NCBI GenBank assembly: GCA_015501585.1
Contig: JADNRY010000025.1
Span: forward strand, 248,001 to 312,000
Length of the DNA: 64,000 nt
Direction: 5' to 3'
From: Rhodocollybia butyracea
Taxonomy: Eukaryota; Basidiomycota; Agaricomycetes; Agaricales; Omphalotaceae
Shown here: positions 11,235 through 22,500 of the stretch, in pieces
How positions within the stretch are numbered: position 1 is the first letter of the stretch
Layout: each line of letters begins with the position of its first letter
Program-made: the position numbers and the translations under genes
Notes under the pieces: generated by a model
Told to the model about the DNA's origin: nothing
Seen by the model: only the letters and a program-made list of their open reading frames with translations
Databases searched by the model: none

Positions 11235-12527
11235 TATGTGTGTCCAAGTTGATCTCATTACGCCTTTGGATAGTTTCCGCCGGCCGAATTTGCTTGATGT
11301 GAGGAGGGTGTCCAGCTGGTATCGGCTTTCCAGTGTTCGACGCCATCTGTTTTCGATTTCTCGTTTTGATGGGGGAGTTTCCCCATTTATGACCCTTTTG
11401 TTTCTCATTTTCCAGATTAGATAGGCACTTTCTGATACCAGGATTCGGTATAAGCGGGACTCACCAGGCAGGGTCTTCGCATCCACATCGTAAAGGTTCG
11501 TTGTGCCGCAGCCCATCATTATTCCAAAGGTGGGCTCTATCCACTCAGTGGTTCGTTTTTCCCATGCATTTTGTGCCAGATCCCATATTTCCTTCTGGCC
11601 TGAGCAGGAACATTCGAAGAGGATGTGTTCTAGTGTTTCCGGAACTTGGCAGGTATTGCATTGCCCCCTATGTTCAAAGTTTGGGACATTATCCCAGAAG
11701 TCTCCCACCTTATAAGCGTTGTGGATGACCATCCATAAGAAGTACTGGAATTTTTTACTAAAGTCTTTGTGCCGGATTGACTTCCACAGGGCCTCTTCAG
11801 ATGGAGTGGCCCCACATATGTCTACTGCACAAGCTTGGGCTCTGCCTAGGTTTATTCTTGTAGCCCGGTGGTCCATGCGCTCTCGGTAAGTTTTTGTTTG
11901 CATTTTCTTTCTTCGGATGGCCTTATATGCCAGGGACTGTGTTACCTTTGACAGTTTTACTCCAGTCAGTTTAAGGTTTGGTTTGATGGATAAGTCAATC
12001 TGGTCTTGAGTTAGTTTTTCCCGTCCTTGGTTTGCTAGCTCGTCAGCTTTTTCATTTCCCTCTATGCCGGCGTGTCCTTTCACCCATACTAGCTTTGTTG
12101 TAGCTTTTCGTTCTCTCAGTTTTGCCACTGTTGCCCGGATTTCAGTTGTATTTGAAACTCCAATAAAATCTCTGTCTTCCCACTGCTGTAAGTGTTTTGT
12201 CAGACCTTGCATGTATGTCCGGGAGTCACTATGGATGGATATATCAATATCCTTGGGCGCATCCCATACACATTCCTTTATAGCAATGACCTCGCCAGTC
12301 TGGTTTGTTTGTTTGAATTCTCCTGGAATTTTGATGGCTCGATTTCGTGAGTTGTCACTCTCGCAGTATATTCCAGACCCTGTTGTAGGGCCCTTTAATC
12401 GTTGTTTCACTCGTACCACGTCGTGGCGATTCCCCTCTTGTTGAGGGTCGACGTTACCTTCCCCTTTGCTGTTTCTTAACACAGACATGCACAGACATGC
12501 ACTGGCAGTGGGCTCGTGCAGGTTCAT
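11205..12527 (-). mobile_element. LINE-type RNase H / zf-RVT fragment
   Basis: A 440-codon frame similar to the C-terminus of agaricomycete non-LTR retroelement polyproteins. RNase H features are visible in order: a GSGIYCE strand, a Glu in QTGEVIAIKE, an Asp in HSDSRTYM, and WVKGHAGIEGNEKADELA with the His and final Asp. A zf-RVT-like segment follows (CNTCQVPETLEHILFEC). The expected first Asp motif (TDGS) ahead of the GSGIY strand is missing, and no reverse transcriptase or endonuclease precedes it. It is therefore a 5'-truncated copy, with its 3' end overwritten by the hairpin MITE. Host domestication cannot be excluded because the frame is open over 1.3 kb. Confidence 0.75.
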
Positions 12528-12927
12528 GATGTATTACTACTTTCTGCTGTTTCATATAATTATCTTTCGAAGATTTGGACCGTAATTTGTGACAAAGCAG
12601 CAATAATATTTTATACTCTAAGTATGTACAGTATGAATTTATATCCCCCATGGTCCAATGAAATTTATTTGCAACTGCTGGCACCATGGTGGAGGCTAGC
12701 GAGTTGACACCCAGACTTCTCCATATATCAAGGGGCCGGCTTGGGGGGAACTTCCTGATACGAACTCCCAACCCAGCTCCGCCTGAGGCGGGCCGTTTAA
12801 TACGAACACCCCAACTGAGTGTAGGGTCTTTAAAACCCTCCAATTATACCAACCGGCAACCGAGTTCCAGCCGTAGGGGCCCTGGGCCAGTCAGGAGAGA
12901 GCTGCAGGGATCAGATAAGTGTGAGAT

Positions 12928-13843
12928 TCAAAATTTGAAAGAACTCTTGAAAGAACTCACGGGGGGTGGTATTGCAGATGTACTATGAGAGGTTCCGCTA
13001 GCGCTTTTGCCCGTTGTTTCCTTTGTCTCCAACAATTCTTTTGGAACAAAGAACATGTTTTCTTCAGCCTCAACTGAAAAAAGGATGGTTTTTTTGACGT
13101 TCTGAGGGATCCTATCCCTATTCAAATCGCTGCCACTGCTCAGTGGCTTTTTCTGGAACATGTTCGTTACTTTGTCCTTCAATTGACTGAACAATTTCGG
13201 CGCCGGTTGAAGCTGTTGCATCAGGTTTTTTATATATAACTATATGTTATTGTCAGCTGGAGCCTGGCTGTAAAGAATCTTATAACGACTGCAAATGCAC
13301 ACCTTATGAGCGCCTTTCTTTTTCATCAAATCCTCGAAATCAGACTTTGAAATGGTCCAGGCAGGCGGCTACAATGCAAGAGTAGTATCAAATGACACGA
13401 AAAACATAATATCAACCAGGATACGAACCTCCGGCGCGCCACTAATAACACACAAAACAAGTCAGTAAAAGAGTCGTTCAACTCAATAGGCGCAATGGGA
13501 AGGACACTTACTCCTTGATGTTTCTATTATCCTGAATCCGCTCAATACACACTCTGTATTTTGACGCATCCATAGGAAGTTTAGGATACTGGGAGAAAGG
13601 TTGCCTTTTTACATACAGATGCGAAATATGTAAAAAAATACTTACTTCTCCAGGCAGAACAGGACGTACGTCGATCACCACAGTCTCGAAGTCCTCGAGA
13701 ACCTGCTTCGGCGCAGGCAATAGGAGCAGCTCGATATCCTCGGAAGCACCCTTGGGAGTTCGAACTGGCTGCGCATGAACGGATAGGCTGAAGAGCGCAA
13801 GTGCGGACACGAGGCCAAGGATTTTTTTGCAAGTCAAGATCAT
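12928..13843 (-). CDS. Small secreted protein, family Q gene A
   Basis: A predicted 221-residue secreted protein of unknown function. Five exons join in frame: 13843-13646, 13588-13512, 13441-13429 (13-nt micro-exon), 13368-13303 and 13239-12928. Residues 1-25 form a signal peptide (ILGLVSALALFSLSVHA, likely cleavage before QP). Family blocks are PKLPMDASKY in exon 2, PAWTISKSDF in exon 4, and IPQNVKKTILFS...FFVPKELL near the C-terminus. Genes B and C share the same plan. The last exon ends with an extension (SGTSHSTSAIPPPV) absent from B and C. At its end a GTGAGT donor is followed, about 60 bp on, by an acceptor and a remnant of a family P exon 2, so an alternative spliced tail is possible. 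Confidence 0.75.
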
Positions 13844-13919
13844 AGCGTATGCGATTCCAGAAAGAGACGACAAGTATTTAGAAGACCGGCTTCAAGACTC
13901 TTCAAGATCCGGGGAATGC

Positions 13920-14100
13920 AGTTTGAGAGGGGAGGGGATTTTTGTGCCATGTTTTTAAGCAAGTAGCGATAATCTCGTACGTTACTGGCTATGCAATAAA
14001 TTACTCATAATCACTCTCATTCATAATCGATAATCATCGAACAAGTAACCAATCTGGATCCGAGATGATGTTTGCCCGATGCCGACACGTATATGGTAGA
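13920..14100 (-). promoter_or_regulatory. Conserved upstream block of family Q gene A
   Basis: Read on the minus strand it has, in order, a 'gatcc.agattggttacttgttcgatgatta' block, 'gagt.attatgagt' repeats, 'tgcatagc', 'gta..gtacgagattatcgctacttgcttaaaa', then a C-rich stretch before the ATG. The same order occurs ahead of genes B and C. It probably carries shared promoter elements. Confidence 0.6.
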
Positions 14101-15070
14101 ATCGATATCGAAACACCCTCAACTTCGAACTCTACACGCCTCAGTATTATTGCAGTGCTTGCGTTGAGGGTGTTCTCCAGAGATTCCAGTCCCAACTCAA
14201 TCCCAGCTAGTCATTCTTGCGGTACTTGTGTTGTGGACTGAAATAGATGAAATAGATGGTTGGAGGCAAATTCATGTTCAAAGTTTCGCATTTCTAAAAG
14301 TTGAAACATCTGATGACCAAAAAGCGCGCATCCCCTTTTGATAATGATACTACGCTAACCAACAGAAGCCAACAGACCACATCTAACCGCCCAAAGATGT
14401 GTCAACATGGCCAAAGAGACATGGGCTTCGGTGGGAGGTTGGGGTGCACTGGAAGAGACTGGAAGCCGCTTGGCACGTTTAGTAGCGCACGGCGTCAAGG
14501 TGACCCCGGATTGTCACTCAAATGCCACCGCCCCAAGCGAAAATATGAAATTTGCCAAGGTTCATCATGCAGGTTCATGCGAACGTTCAATGGGCGGGGC
14601 GGGGCAGGGCGGGGCTTGCTCGCCTGTTCTTGACCCTTTATTTTCGCGCCGTTTTCGGAAACACCCTGGACTTATGTACGCACTCTAAATACCCACCTCA
14701 GCCATTATTGCAGTAGTGCTAAGTACGTTGAAGGTGTTCTGCAGAGATTTCAGTCCGAGTCCCATTCTCGCAGTACTTGAGTATGTCGTGGGTCGACTGA
14801 AAATGGCACAAAAATAAGGGGTCACTTTGTACGAGTGGGCCATGATTTTTGCCGCCATTGGAATTGAACACCCTTGATGCCGCCTGAAGCCCAGTCAAAA
14901 CGCGCATCAGGCTTCAGCCCCAGTAGGCACGTGCAGACATGCACTGGCACTGCAGTGGGTTCGTGCAGGTACTTAGCTGTACTTAGGTGCAGGTTCGTGC
15001 AGGTACTTAGCTGTACTTAGGTGCAGGTTTGTGCTAAGCTGGACACAGAGTTCAGAAGAGTTCAGAGTTC
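14100..15070. repeat. Repeat-rich spacer between family Q genes A and B
   Basis: Holds a partial copy of repeat R2 (14100-14260), the second copy of the 7290-7640 segment (14260-14620), a further R2 copy (14640-14990) and a short tandem of 'ggttcgtgcaggtacttagctgtacttaggtgca' units at 14965-15035. No gene is supported. Confidence 0.55.
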
Positions 15071-15119
15071 ACTGTAACGGGACCAAATTATGGAGCCAAA
15101 ATAGTGGCTTTGGAGCCTG

Positions 15120-15383
15120 AAGCGAAGTTCGATATCGATTCCACCATAAGTACATGTCGACATCAGGCGAACATCATCTCGGATCCAGATTGGTTACTTG
15201 TTCGATGATTATGAGTGATTACGAGTGAGTGATTTATTGCATAGCTATACCGTACGAGATTATCGCTACTTGCTTAAAAAGCGTGGCCCGAAATCCCCCA
15301 CAAACTGCATTCCCCCGGGTCTTGAAGAGTCTTGAAGCTGGTCTTCGAAATACTTGACGTCTCTTCCTGGAATCGCATTCGCC
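15120..15383 (+). promoter_or_regulatory. Conserved upstream block of family Q gene B
   Basis: Carries the family Q block: 'caggcgaacatcatctcggatcc', 'gattggttacttgttcgatgatta', 'gagtga' repeats, 'tgcatagc', 'gtacgagattatcgctac', 'cttaaaa.cgtgg', then 'gaagctggtcttcgaa' and 'cttgacgtct' just before the ATG. The near-identity with the block at 16790-17076 over about 250 bp exceeds what unconstrained spacer between diverged coding copies would suggest. Confidence 0.65.
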
Positions 15384-16208
15384 ATGATCTTGACCTGCAA
15401 AAAAAGAATCCTCAGCCTCGTGTCCGCACTTGTGCTCTTCAGCCTATGCATTCATGCGCAGCCAGTTCGACCTACTCAAACGAAACTGCGCCCACTGCTA
15501 ACGAGCAAGAATGGTCGGTTGTTCTTCGAATATTTACCTCTTGCTGGAGATGTAAGTAATTTTTTTTTCATTTGTCATATCGCTCCTCGAAAACGCAACC
15601 TTTCCCAGTATCCTAGTCTTCCCATGGATATGTCAAAATATGTAGTACTTAATCTGGAGCAAGGTCCGATAAAGAGCAAGGTGTGAGTGTCTTCCCATCG
15701 CGCCTATTGAGAATGATCTTAAAGTTACTGACATATTTTGTGTTATCAGTGACCCCGACGTTCGTATCCCAATCCATGTCATGTTCTTCATGTGGTTTGA
15801 TACTAAGTATTGCCTTGTAGTACCCCGACTCGGTCTTCTTAGAGCCTGATTTAGAGAAAGCAATGAGAGAAGAAGGCGTTACGATTGTGGGCATTTGCAG
15901 TCATTGAGGTCTTTAAAGCCAGCTGACATTGCACACAGTTATTTGTAACAAAACTGTTGCAACAGCTTCGAGCGCCGCGGGATTTGGAGGCTAGTAAATC
16001 GACGGACTTTGTGAAGAATAAGTTTACCGGCAACCAGATGATGGCTTTTAAGGGCGCCTTCGGGCTTTTTAAGGGCTCGACTTATATCAGTGAGACGATC
16101 CCTCACGAAAACGTCGAAAAAATCATCCTTTTTCCGGATATTAAAGACGGTGAAGACCAAATCTTCTTCGTTCCAAAGAACTTGGTGCAAAAGTATGACT
16201 CACAATAA
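15384..16208 (+). CDS. Small secreted protein, family Q gene B
   Basis: A predicted 195-residue secreted protein of unknown function. Exons are 15384-15551, 15609-15682, 15750-15759 (10-nt micro-exon), 15821-15886 and 15939-16208; all junctions keep frame. Signal peptide: SLVSALVLFSLCIHA, cleavage likely before QP. Conserved blocks are YPSLPMDMSKY, FLEPDLEKAM, and IPHENVEKIILFP...IFFVPKNL at the C-terminus. It lacks the repeat-like K/D-rich insert of gene C and the extended tail of gene A. The donor of intron 4 (GTGGGC) is weak. Its transcription start probably lies within the conserved upstream block. The family has no domain that I recognise. Confidence 0.75.
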
Positions 16209-16371
16209 ATCAGACTTTGAAGTAGTGCTGTTTTGCTTGCATACATGAACGTCTGTCACACCCATCGAGATATATCCATACGGCTCATTCCGTGAACTTG
16301 TAAATTCATTGTGTATTAAACATGGAAACACTCAGACAGTATCAAGTATATAGCACATAGACCAAACTCTG

Positions 16372-16511
16372 TTTTAAGGGCCCGACTTTTATGAGTAAGA
16401 CGATCCCTAAGACGATCCCTGATGAAAACGTCGAAAAAACCATCCTTTTTCCGGGCAGTAATACTAAAGACGGTGAAGACCACCTGTTATTCGTTCCAAA
16501 GGAAACTTAGG
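16372..16511 (+). pseudogene. Relic of a family Q last exon
   Basis: Reads like the C-terminal block of gene B (GPTFMSKTIP, DENVEKTILFPG, LLFVPKE) and ends at a TAG. There are no preceding exons or signal peptide here. A short internal duplication of 'aagacgatccct' is present. It marks a fourth, decayed copy between genes B and C. Confidence 0.75.
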
Positions 16512-16789
16512 ACATTCAGGTCGTTGAACGCGGGAGGGACCAAGAAACACCCCCGTTAATCTTAATCTCACATTTGGTTCACCTAACGAGCATCCTTGAT
16601 TTTTGCCGCAATTACTATAGAATTGAACTGCCTTGAACTGCCTGTAGCCCAGTGATTCCGAAAAACCCCGCAGTGCCCTGTAGAAGCCTGTAAGTGTAGG
16701 AAGGTGTAGGACATGGGTAACTTGATAACTTGAATTTGCCTCTCCCGACTATCGATTTCATCGATTTCATCGTGTCAACACCTGTCTGG

Positions 16790-17076
16790 CAGTGTCAACA
16801 CCAGGCGAACATCATCAGACATCATCTCTGATCCAGATTGGTTTATGTACTCGTTCGATGATTTACGAGTGAATTATGAGTGAATCATGAGTGATTTAAT
16901 TGCATAGCCAGGGAGTAACGTACGGGATTATCGCTACCTATACTTAAAACGTGGCTCAGAAAACACCCGCCTCCCAAAAAAAAAACTACACAATCATTCT
17001 CATTCCCCAGGTTTTTGAAGCTGGTCTTCGAATTAATTCGAACTTGACGTCTTTTTTTCTGGAATTGCATTCGTTT
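16790..17076 (+). promoter_or_regulatory. Conserved upstream block of family Q gene C
   Basis: Same order of elements as ahead of genes A and B: 'caggcgaacatcat', 'gatccagattggtt', 'tcgttcgatgatt', 'gagtga' repeats, 'tgcatagcc', 'gtacgggattatcgctac', 'cttaaaacgtggc', 'gaagctggtcttcgaa', 'cttgacgtct'. A poly-A tract (16978-16985) is specific to this copy. Confidence 0.65.
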
Positions 17077-18182
17077 ATGATCTTGGCCTGCAAAAAAAGA
17101 ATCCTCGGCCTCGTGTCCGCACTGGCGCTCTTCGGCCTATCCGTTCGTGCGCAGCCAGTTCCTCCCAAGGGAACTCTTGCGAATACGGGAACTCTTAACG
17201 ATATGGGAACTCTTAACGATATGGGAACTTCTGACGATATGCAGCCCCCGCCCGCACCGGTGCGGGGTATCGAGCCCCACGAGACTATGGTGTTCGACGT
17301 ACATCCTGTGGGTGTTAAAGAAGTAAGTAAATTTTATTTTATTTTTTAATTTTACATCTGTCGTTATCGTTATCACTCCTCTAAGTATTGTTAAAAACGC
17401 ACACCTTTTTTTAAAATTCTTTTTTCCCAGTTTCCTGGTCTTCCCATGGATGCGTCAAAATACTCGAAAATTGTTCCGCGGATTAAAGATAAAGGTGGAG
17501 ATATCAAGGAGTGAGTGTTTCCCTTCCCCCTCCCCCTCCCCCTCCCCTCCCCCTCCCCCTCCCCCGCCCCTCCCCCTCGGCATCGCGCCTATTGAAATCT
17601 GAGAACGGCTTTTTTTACTGACCTTGTTTTTGTGTGTTACTATTAGGGGCGCCCCAAAGGTTCGTATCCCAGTGGATATGATGTTCTTCTTCATGTGGTT
17701 TGATAACTTGATAACTATTGCCCTTGTAGCCACCTGTCTGGACCATCTCAGCGCCTGATTTCAAGATTTTGAGGGAAACGGGAGGCGCTCAGCAGGTATG
17801 TGTGTATTTGCAGTTCATTTTTGGAGTTTTTATTTTATTTTACAGCTACCATGGCTGACGATTACCGTGATGTATACAGGTGTATATAAAAAACCTGATG
17901 GAACAGGTTCGAGCGCGGCCGAATGTGTTGAGTATGTTGGAGGGCAAGGGCACGGTGAAGGGCACGGTGAAGGACACAATGAAGGATACGGTGAAGGATT
18001 CCGAAAAGGGCGCCGACGGCTATTCGACTAGCGATACGATCCCTCGCAAAAACGTCGAAAGAACTATCCTTCTTCCACTGGACGCGGGTAAAAACCCCGT
18101 GTACTTCGTTCCAAACGTACTGTTGCGGACAAAGGCACCTAAGGCACCTAAGGAAACGATGGATAAGAGTGGGGCCTCTTAA
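17077..18182 (+). CDS. Small secreted protein, family Q gene C
   Basis: A predicted 235-residue secreted protein of unknown function. Exons are 17077-17322, 17431-17510, 17647-17659 (13-nt micro-exon), 17730-17795 and 17880-18182. Signal peptide: GLVSALALFGLSVRA. Exon 1 carries a short degenerate repeat (GTLNDM, twice, plus GTSDDM), which the DNA shows as an 18-bp tandem. Exon 5 carries a KGTVKGTVKDTMKDTVKD stretch from a second short tandem. The shared C-terminal block is IPRKNVERTILLP...VYFVPNVLL. Intron 2 holds a CCCCTCC-rich tract (17520-17578). Internal repeats in both the N- and C-terminal parts distinguish it from A and B and suggest replication slippage under weak constraint or diversifying selection. 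Confidence 0.75.
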
Positions 18183-19490
18183 AGAACCCCCCCCCCCCCT
18201 CTTGCGCAGCCGCATCGGATTTGTAAGTGCTCAACTTGAAAGAAGAATCGGAGAACGTCGGTAGAGAATCGTAAAAAGAATGGGAGAAGGCCACCCCTTG
18301 GGTTTTCTGTAGATAGTGCGTTGTAAGTAAAGATACTGGGAGTAGGCGGCACTATCGAATCATTGGAATGCCTTCAGAGAGAGAGACGCGAGCAGTGCCC
18401 AAGCCTCTGAGGGATTGTTGCGTGGATGTTCGATGTTCGCTATGGAAACTGGAGATTTCGGCTATTATTTCCCCCTATGTGGAAAATTGTTCGAGTTCGA
18501 GTTCGGCGAGCCAAAGTAGCGTAGTGATGGAGCGTAGCGAGCCAAAGTAGTGCAGTGTTGGAGCGTGAAGCAGTGTTCGATTCTGCAAACAAGCCTGGTA
18601 AGATGCTCAAGTTTGGACTATGTATATGTATATGTATGTGCCAACCGTTCCGACGAACGTCATTGCTGAAGTAACATTTGATGGATATCGATGAAGAAAG
18701 ATGAAGATATATGAAGATATATGATAATCGATAAAGAGGAATCCGAGGAGGATGATTGTTTTCGATGGGCAGTGGAGTGTTGTGATACTGGAAAGAGATG
18801 GGGTTTGTGAGTAGGGAAGTTCAAGTAGCAGTTCCTGTTTGGCGATGAGAACTTGTGGGATTGGGTTGTAACGGCGTAGGGTGTAGACTTGTCTCCCGAG
18901 GTACGCCAGTTGATTGAGAAAGTAGCAACTGATACAACAGCGAATCGGGATGGACAACTCCAGTGTTCCACATGGCTTTGAGCGACGGAAGTAGCAACCG
19001 TTGCCGGATTTTCCGAGCACGATAGATGATAGGCTAAAGCATGAATATCGTTCCAGTAAATCATCGTGAAGAAGGCGATTGAATTTGAGCGCGAGACCAT
19101 GGTATCGATTTGAGTGTTTACATCCTGACAGCATACGCAGCCCGCGACTGATATGCTTGAAGAGCTGCTTGGACTAGTATGTGACCGTACGACGCCATTC
19201 CGAGCACTTGTACTGGAAGGCAAAGAGGTACTCGGGGATGGAACTATGTTCCTCGAAGTAACATTGATACGGATGATTAACGCGATAGCAGTGCTTATGA
19301 TGCTTATGATAGATAGTGATAGTATGCATGGATGGTTTATTGAGAAAGTTGATCATTGATGTTGAGCTTGAGACAAGTCGGGGTAGCAACCGTTTGGGTT
19401 GAACCTCTTGGAGTAATTAGCGCCTTGCGTCATGTGCAAAACGGGAATGGCGCTTATTCAAGTTATTGCTTCTGACGAAACCGCGCAACG
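18183..19490. other. Intergenic region upstream of AKR1
   Basis: No gene is supported. Two long overlapping minus-strand frames (18607-19134 and 18660-19223) have no family resemblance. A poly-C run sits at 18187-18199. Short direct repeats ('agcgagccaaagtag', 'gtagtgatggagcg') lie at 18505-18570. The stretch 19420-19475 resembles 430-480. Confidence 0.4.
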
Positions 19491-22062
19491 ATGCCCTCGA
19501 CACCTGGAACGCCTTCAGGGAAAACAGCGCCCGTGACTTCACTAAGCGAAACACAAACAATATCGCAAGAAGAACCAGACACCATCTTCCTCGCTGCGCA
19601 GCGCGGAGATTTGTCACTACTCCAGTCGCTGCTCGCGCAGGGCGCCCAAGCGACCGACCGGGACTCGCAAAACATCACAGCTCTCCACTGGGCCTCGATA
19701 AACGCCCATCTGCATGTATGTCGGGATTTGCTGGAGAGAGGCGCGGAGGTGGATGCACGGGGCGGAGATTTAGATGCGACGCCGATGCAGTGGGCAGCAA
19801 GGAATGGGTATTTGTATGTCGTGAAATTGCTGCTGGAGTGGGGCGCGGATCCGACGCTCAGGGATGGACAGGGATATAACACGCTGCACTTGATAACGCA
19901 CTCGTCTGCGGTCATGCCGCTGCTGTATCTCCTGCAGCAAAGGAAGGTGGAAGTAGACTCGGCGGATTTGCAGGGCCATACGTCTCTTATGTGGGCTGCG
20001 TACCAAGGCGATGCGGTTTCTGTTGATGTGTTGCTCAAATACGGCGCAGACGTCGCTACTAAAGATGAGGGCGGCTTGACGCCTCTTCACTGGGCCGTCG
20101 TGCGGGGCAACAAAGCCGTGATCAAGAAACTTCTCGAGAGCGGCGCAGACGTATCTGCAAAAGACTCGGGCGGGCGCACACCCAGAGACATGGCCGTCGA
20201 ACTCAAAAGCATCGGCCCTTGGAAACGCGCGATGGAAGAAGGCGGCTGGGACGAATACGGTGTCCCACGATCTTCCGTATTCAGTGATCCCAAATACACA
20301 TCTACCGCCATATTCGTTCTACCAACACCTCTTCTTGCGCTTGTATTCAACACGATATCCGTGTCGTGGCTCCCGTGGTACACAGCCCTTATCCTCGCCG
20401 CAGCAGAATGCTTCGCAGCCGGCCATATCCTTACCCGTGTTCTCCTCGGCCGAAAAACCCACGCTGACAGTCCGTTTTTCGCTGGGATCATCTTCGCGTC
20501 GCTCGTCATCGTCGTATGGTGCTGGGCTACGACTCTTACCACCGTCCATGATCATCCTACGGCTCATTTTATCTTCATCGTTTCTGCTTCGCTTTGCTTG
20601 TATAACTTTTGGCGCTCGGTTTCCCTCGATCCGGGTTTCGTACCGAATCACCAGCCAGATGCGGTTGAAACGCTTGCTAGTGAAGGAAGGTTGAATGGCC
20701 AGACGTTCTGCGTTAGCTGTATGGTGCGTTTTTTTTCTCTACCAGTTTTTAACCATACTTAATCGCTTTCTTTCAGGCTCGTAAACCTCTCCGATCCAAA
20801 CACTGTCGCGTATGTAATAGATGTACGGCAAGACACGACCATCACTGTCCTTGGGTATGGAATTGCGGTTCGTTCTCTTCCTTGTATTCTTTTCCATCTC
20901 CTGACTCTTTCGCAGTCGGCTCCAATAACCATCGGCAATTCCTTCTCTTCCTCTTAAACCTCGTCATCGGGATAATCACATTCGTGTATCTCACCTACCA
21001 ATGTAAGTTCCTTCCTTCCTTTCCCTTCCCTTTCCATCCCTTCCCAAGCCTTTCCATCTCGTCCCCATCCCTAAACCAAATCTTTAAACTAAACACTAAC
21101 CAAACCCTCCCCTCCCGCCAGACTTCGCCCTAACCCCCACCCTCCCCGCCTCCCCCACCTGCCCGCTCCCCGACCCCGCCTGCAGCGTCCTCGCCACGAA
21201 ACCCAACATCTTCCTCTTCACCGTCGCCCTCTGGTCCGCCCTCCAGCTCTCCTGGACCACCATCCTCCTCGCCGCGCAGCTCTGGCAGGTCGCGCGCCAG
21301 ATGACGTCCCTCGAGGTGTCGAATGTCGGGCGGTATGGGTATATGGGCGGACGGGGCGTTATCGGGGTCGGGCAGATGGGGGCGCAGAACGCGAACCAAA
21401 GCCAGGGACAGGGACAGGGACATGGGCAGCAGCCGGGATCGCCGGAGCCGCCGCTGGATTCGGCTGCGAGTTTGCATTCACTGTCACATAACCATAACCA
21501 CTCTCATCCGCACCCGCGAGGCCACAGGGGCGGAGGAGGAGGCCCCACCCATTCCTCCCACTCCTCCCATTCCTCCTTCACCAGCACGCTCCTCACCCTC
21601 CCCTGCCGCCTCTGTGCCCTCTGCGCCTCCTGCCCCGGCGCCTCCTTCCTTCTACGCATCACAGGGCTCGACCGGTTCACCGCGCAGGGCGGGGCCGCGC
21701 GCGGCCTCGCTGCCTCCTCTTCTCCTTCTTCTGGACCACAGAATCCGTTTGATCTGGGTGTGTATTTGAACTGCATGGACTTTTGGGGGATGGGGAGGGA
21801 GGTGGGCGTTAGGTGGGAGGCGTGTTATGAGGTGCCGGAGGGCGGGTTTGCGAGGGCGCGGGAGGAGAGGGTGAGGAGGGCTGTTGATGAGAGGGCTGAT
21901 AGGGTTGTTGATGAGAGGGCGGAAAGGGGGGAAAGGCAGGAGGGAAGGAAGGGTGGGAGTGGGAGGCGATTTTGGCCGGGCGTGAGGCGGGTGTTTTCGA
22001 TGCGCGGGGGCGGAAGGCGGGGTATGAGTATGAGCCGCTGGCGCAGGTGTGAGAGCGCGTGA
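19491..22062 (+). CDS. AKR1: Ankyrin-repeat DHHC palmitoyltransferase, AKR1 type
   Basis: Transfers palmitate to cytosolic cysteines of target proteins at Golgi or endosomal membranes. Exons are 19491-20723, 20777-20867, 20916-21002 and 21122-22062, giving 783 residues, close to the usual length. Ankyrin repeats fill roughly residues 30-225 (for example [25 protein letters not shown], where the repeat signature is clear). Membrane segments follow from about residue 270. The cysteine-rich catalytic domain spans the introns and includes [16 protein letters not shown] and the DHHCPWV core. The C-terminal tail is Gly/Gln/His-rich, then Arg-rich, and looks poorly conserved. The ATG at 19491 opens a long uninterrupted exon. 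Parts of the last exon recur downstream at about 23.1-23.3 and 24.5-24.8 kb. Confidence 0.9.
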
Positions 22063-22401
22063 GCGCGGGCTTGTGAATGTGGTAGACCGCGATGTAAAGC
22101 GGTAGTTAGAGGGTTGGAGGGTTGGGGAGAGTGTAGGAGCGTGTAGGAGTGTAAAAGATGTTAACGATGTTAAAGAGTGCTTAATGGTTACTTGGTTAAT
22201 TAATTATGGACCTTGTTTTATTCTATTCTATCACGATTCAGTTTCGGTTTCGTTTGTGCTTTTGTGATTTATCGATATGTTACGAATCTTTTACGAAGAG
22301 TATTAATGCTTTATCTCATAAACATACATATCTAGACATATATAAAGGGATTCGTTCCCAAAATAAAGCTTCGATAAAAAAGACCACAGGATTACGTATC
22401 A

Positions 22402-22500
22402 TGCTTCCTGCAAGCTTTCGAACTTGCGACCTCGAGAATATATCGCAGTACCACGCTCAGCATATATATATCGCGCTCTACCGACTGAGCTAAGGAAAGC
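22402..22500 (-). tRNA. tRNA-like gene with intron (identity unsure)
   Basis: The minus strand reads an A box (TTAGCTCAGTCGGTAGAGC), a T arm (GGTCGCAAGTTCGAAAGCTTGC) and complementary acceptor ends (GCTTTCC / AGGAAGC). The 5' acceptor seems to have one extra T, and the anticodon arm is an AT-rich 'tatatatata' tract, so the anticodon cannot be fixed; Ile(UAU) or a Met-like tRNA are possible. It may be degenerate. Confidence 0.5.

Noticed and set aside
18607..19223. Two overlapping minus-strand open frames of 175 and 187 codons
   Set aside because: They occupy different registers of the same stretch, have no start context, domain or splice partner, and look like chance openness upstream of AKR1.
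21130..21477. Minus-strand Gly/Arg-rich frame
   Set aside because: It is the complement of the GC-rich AKR1 last exon.
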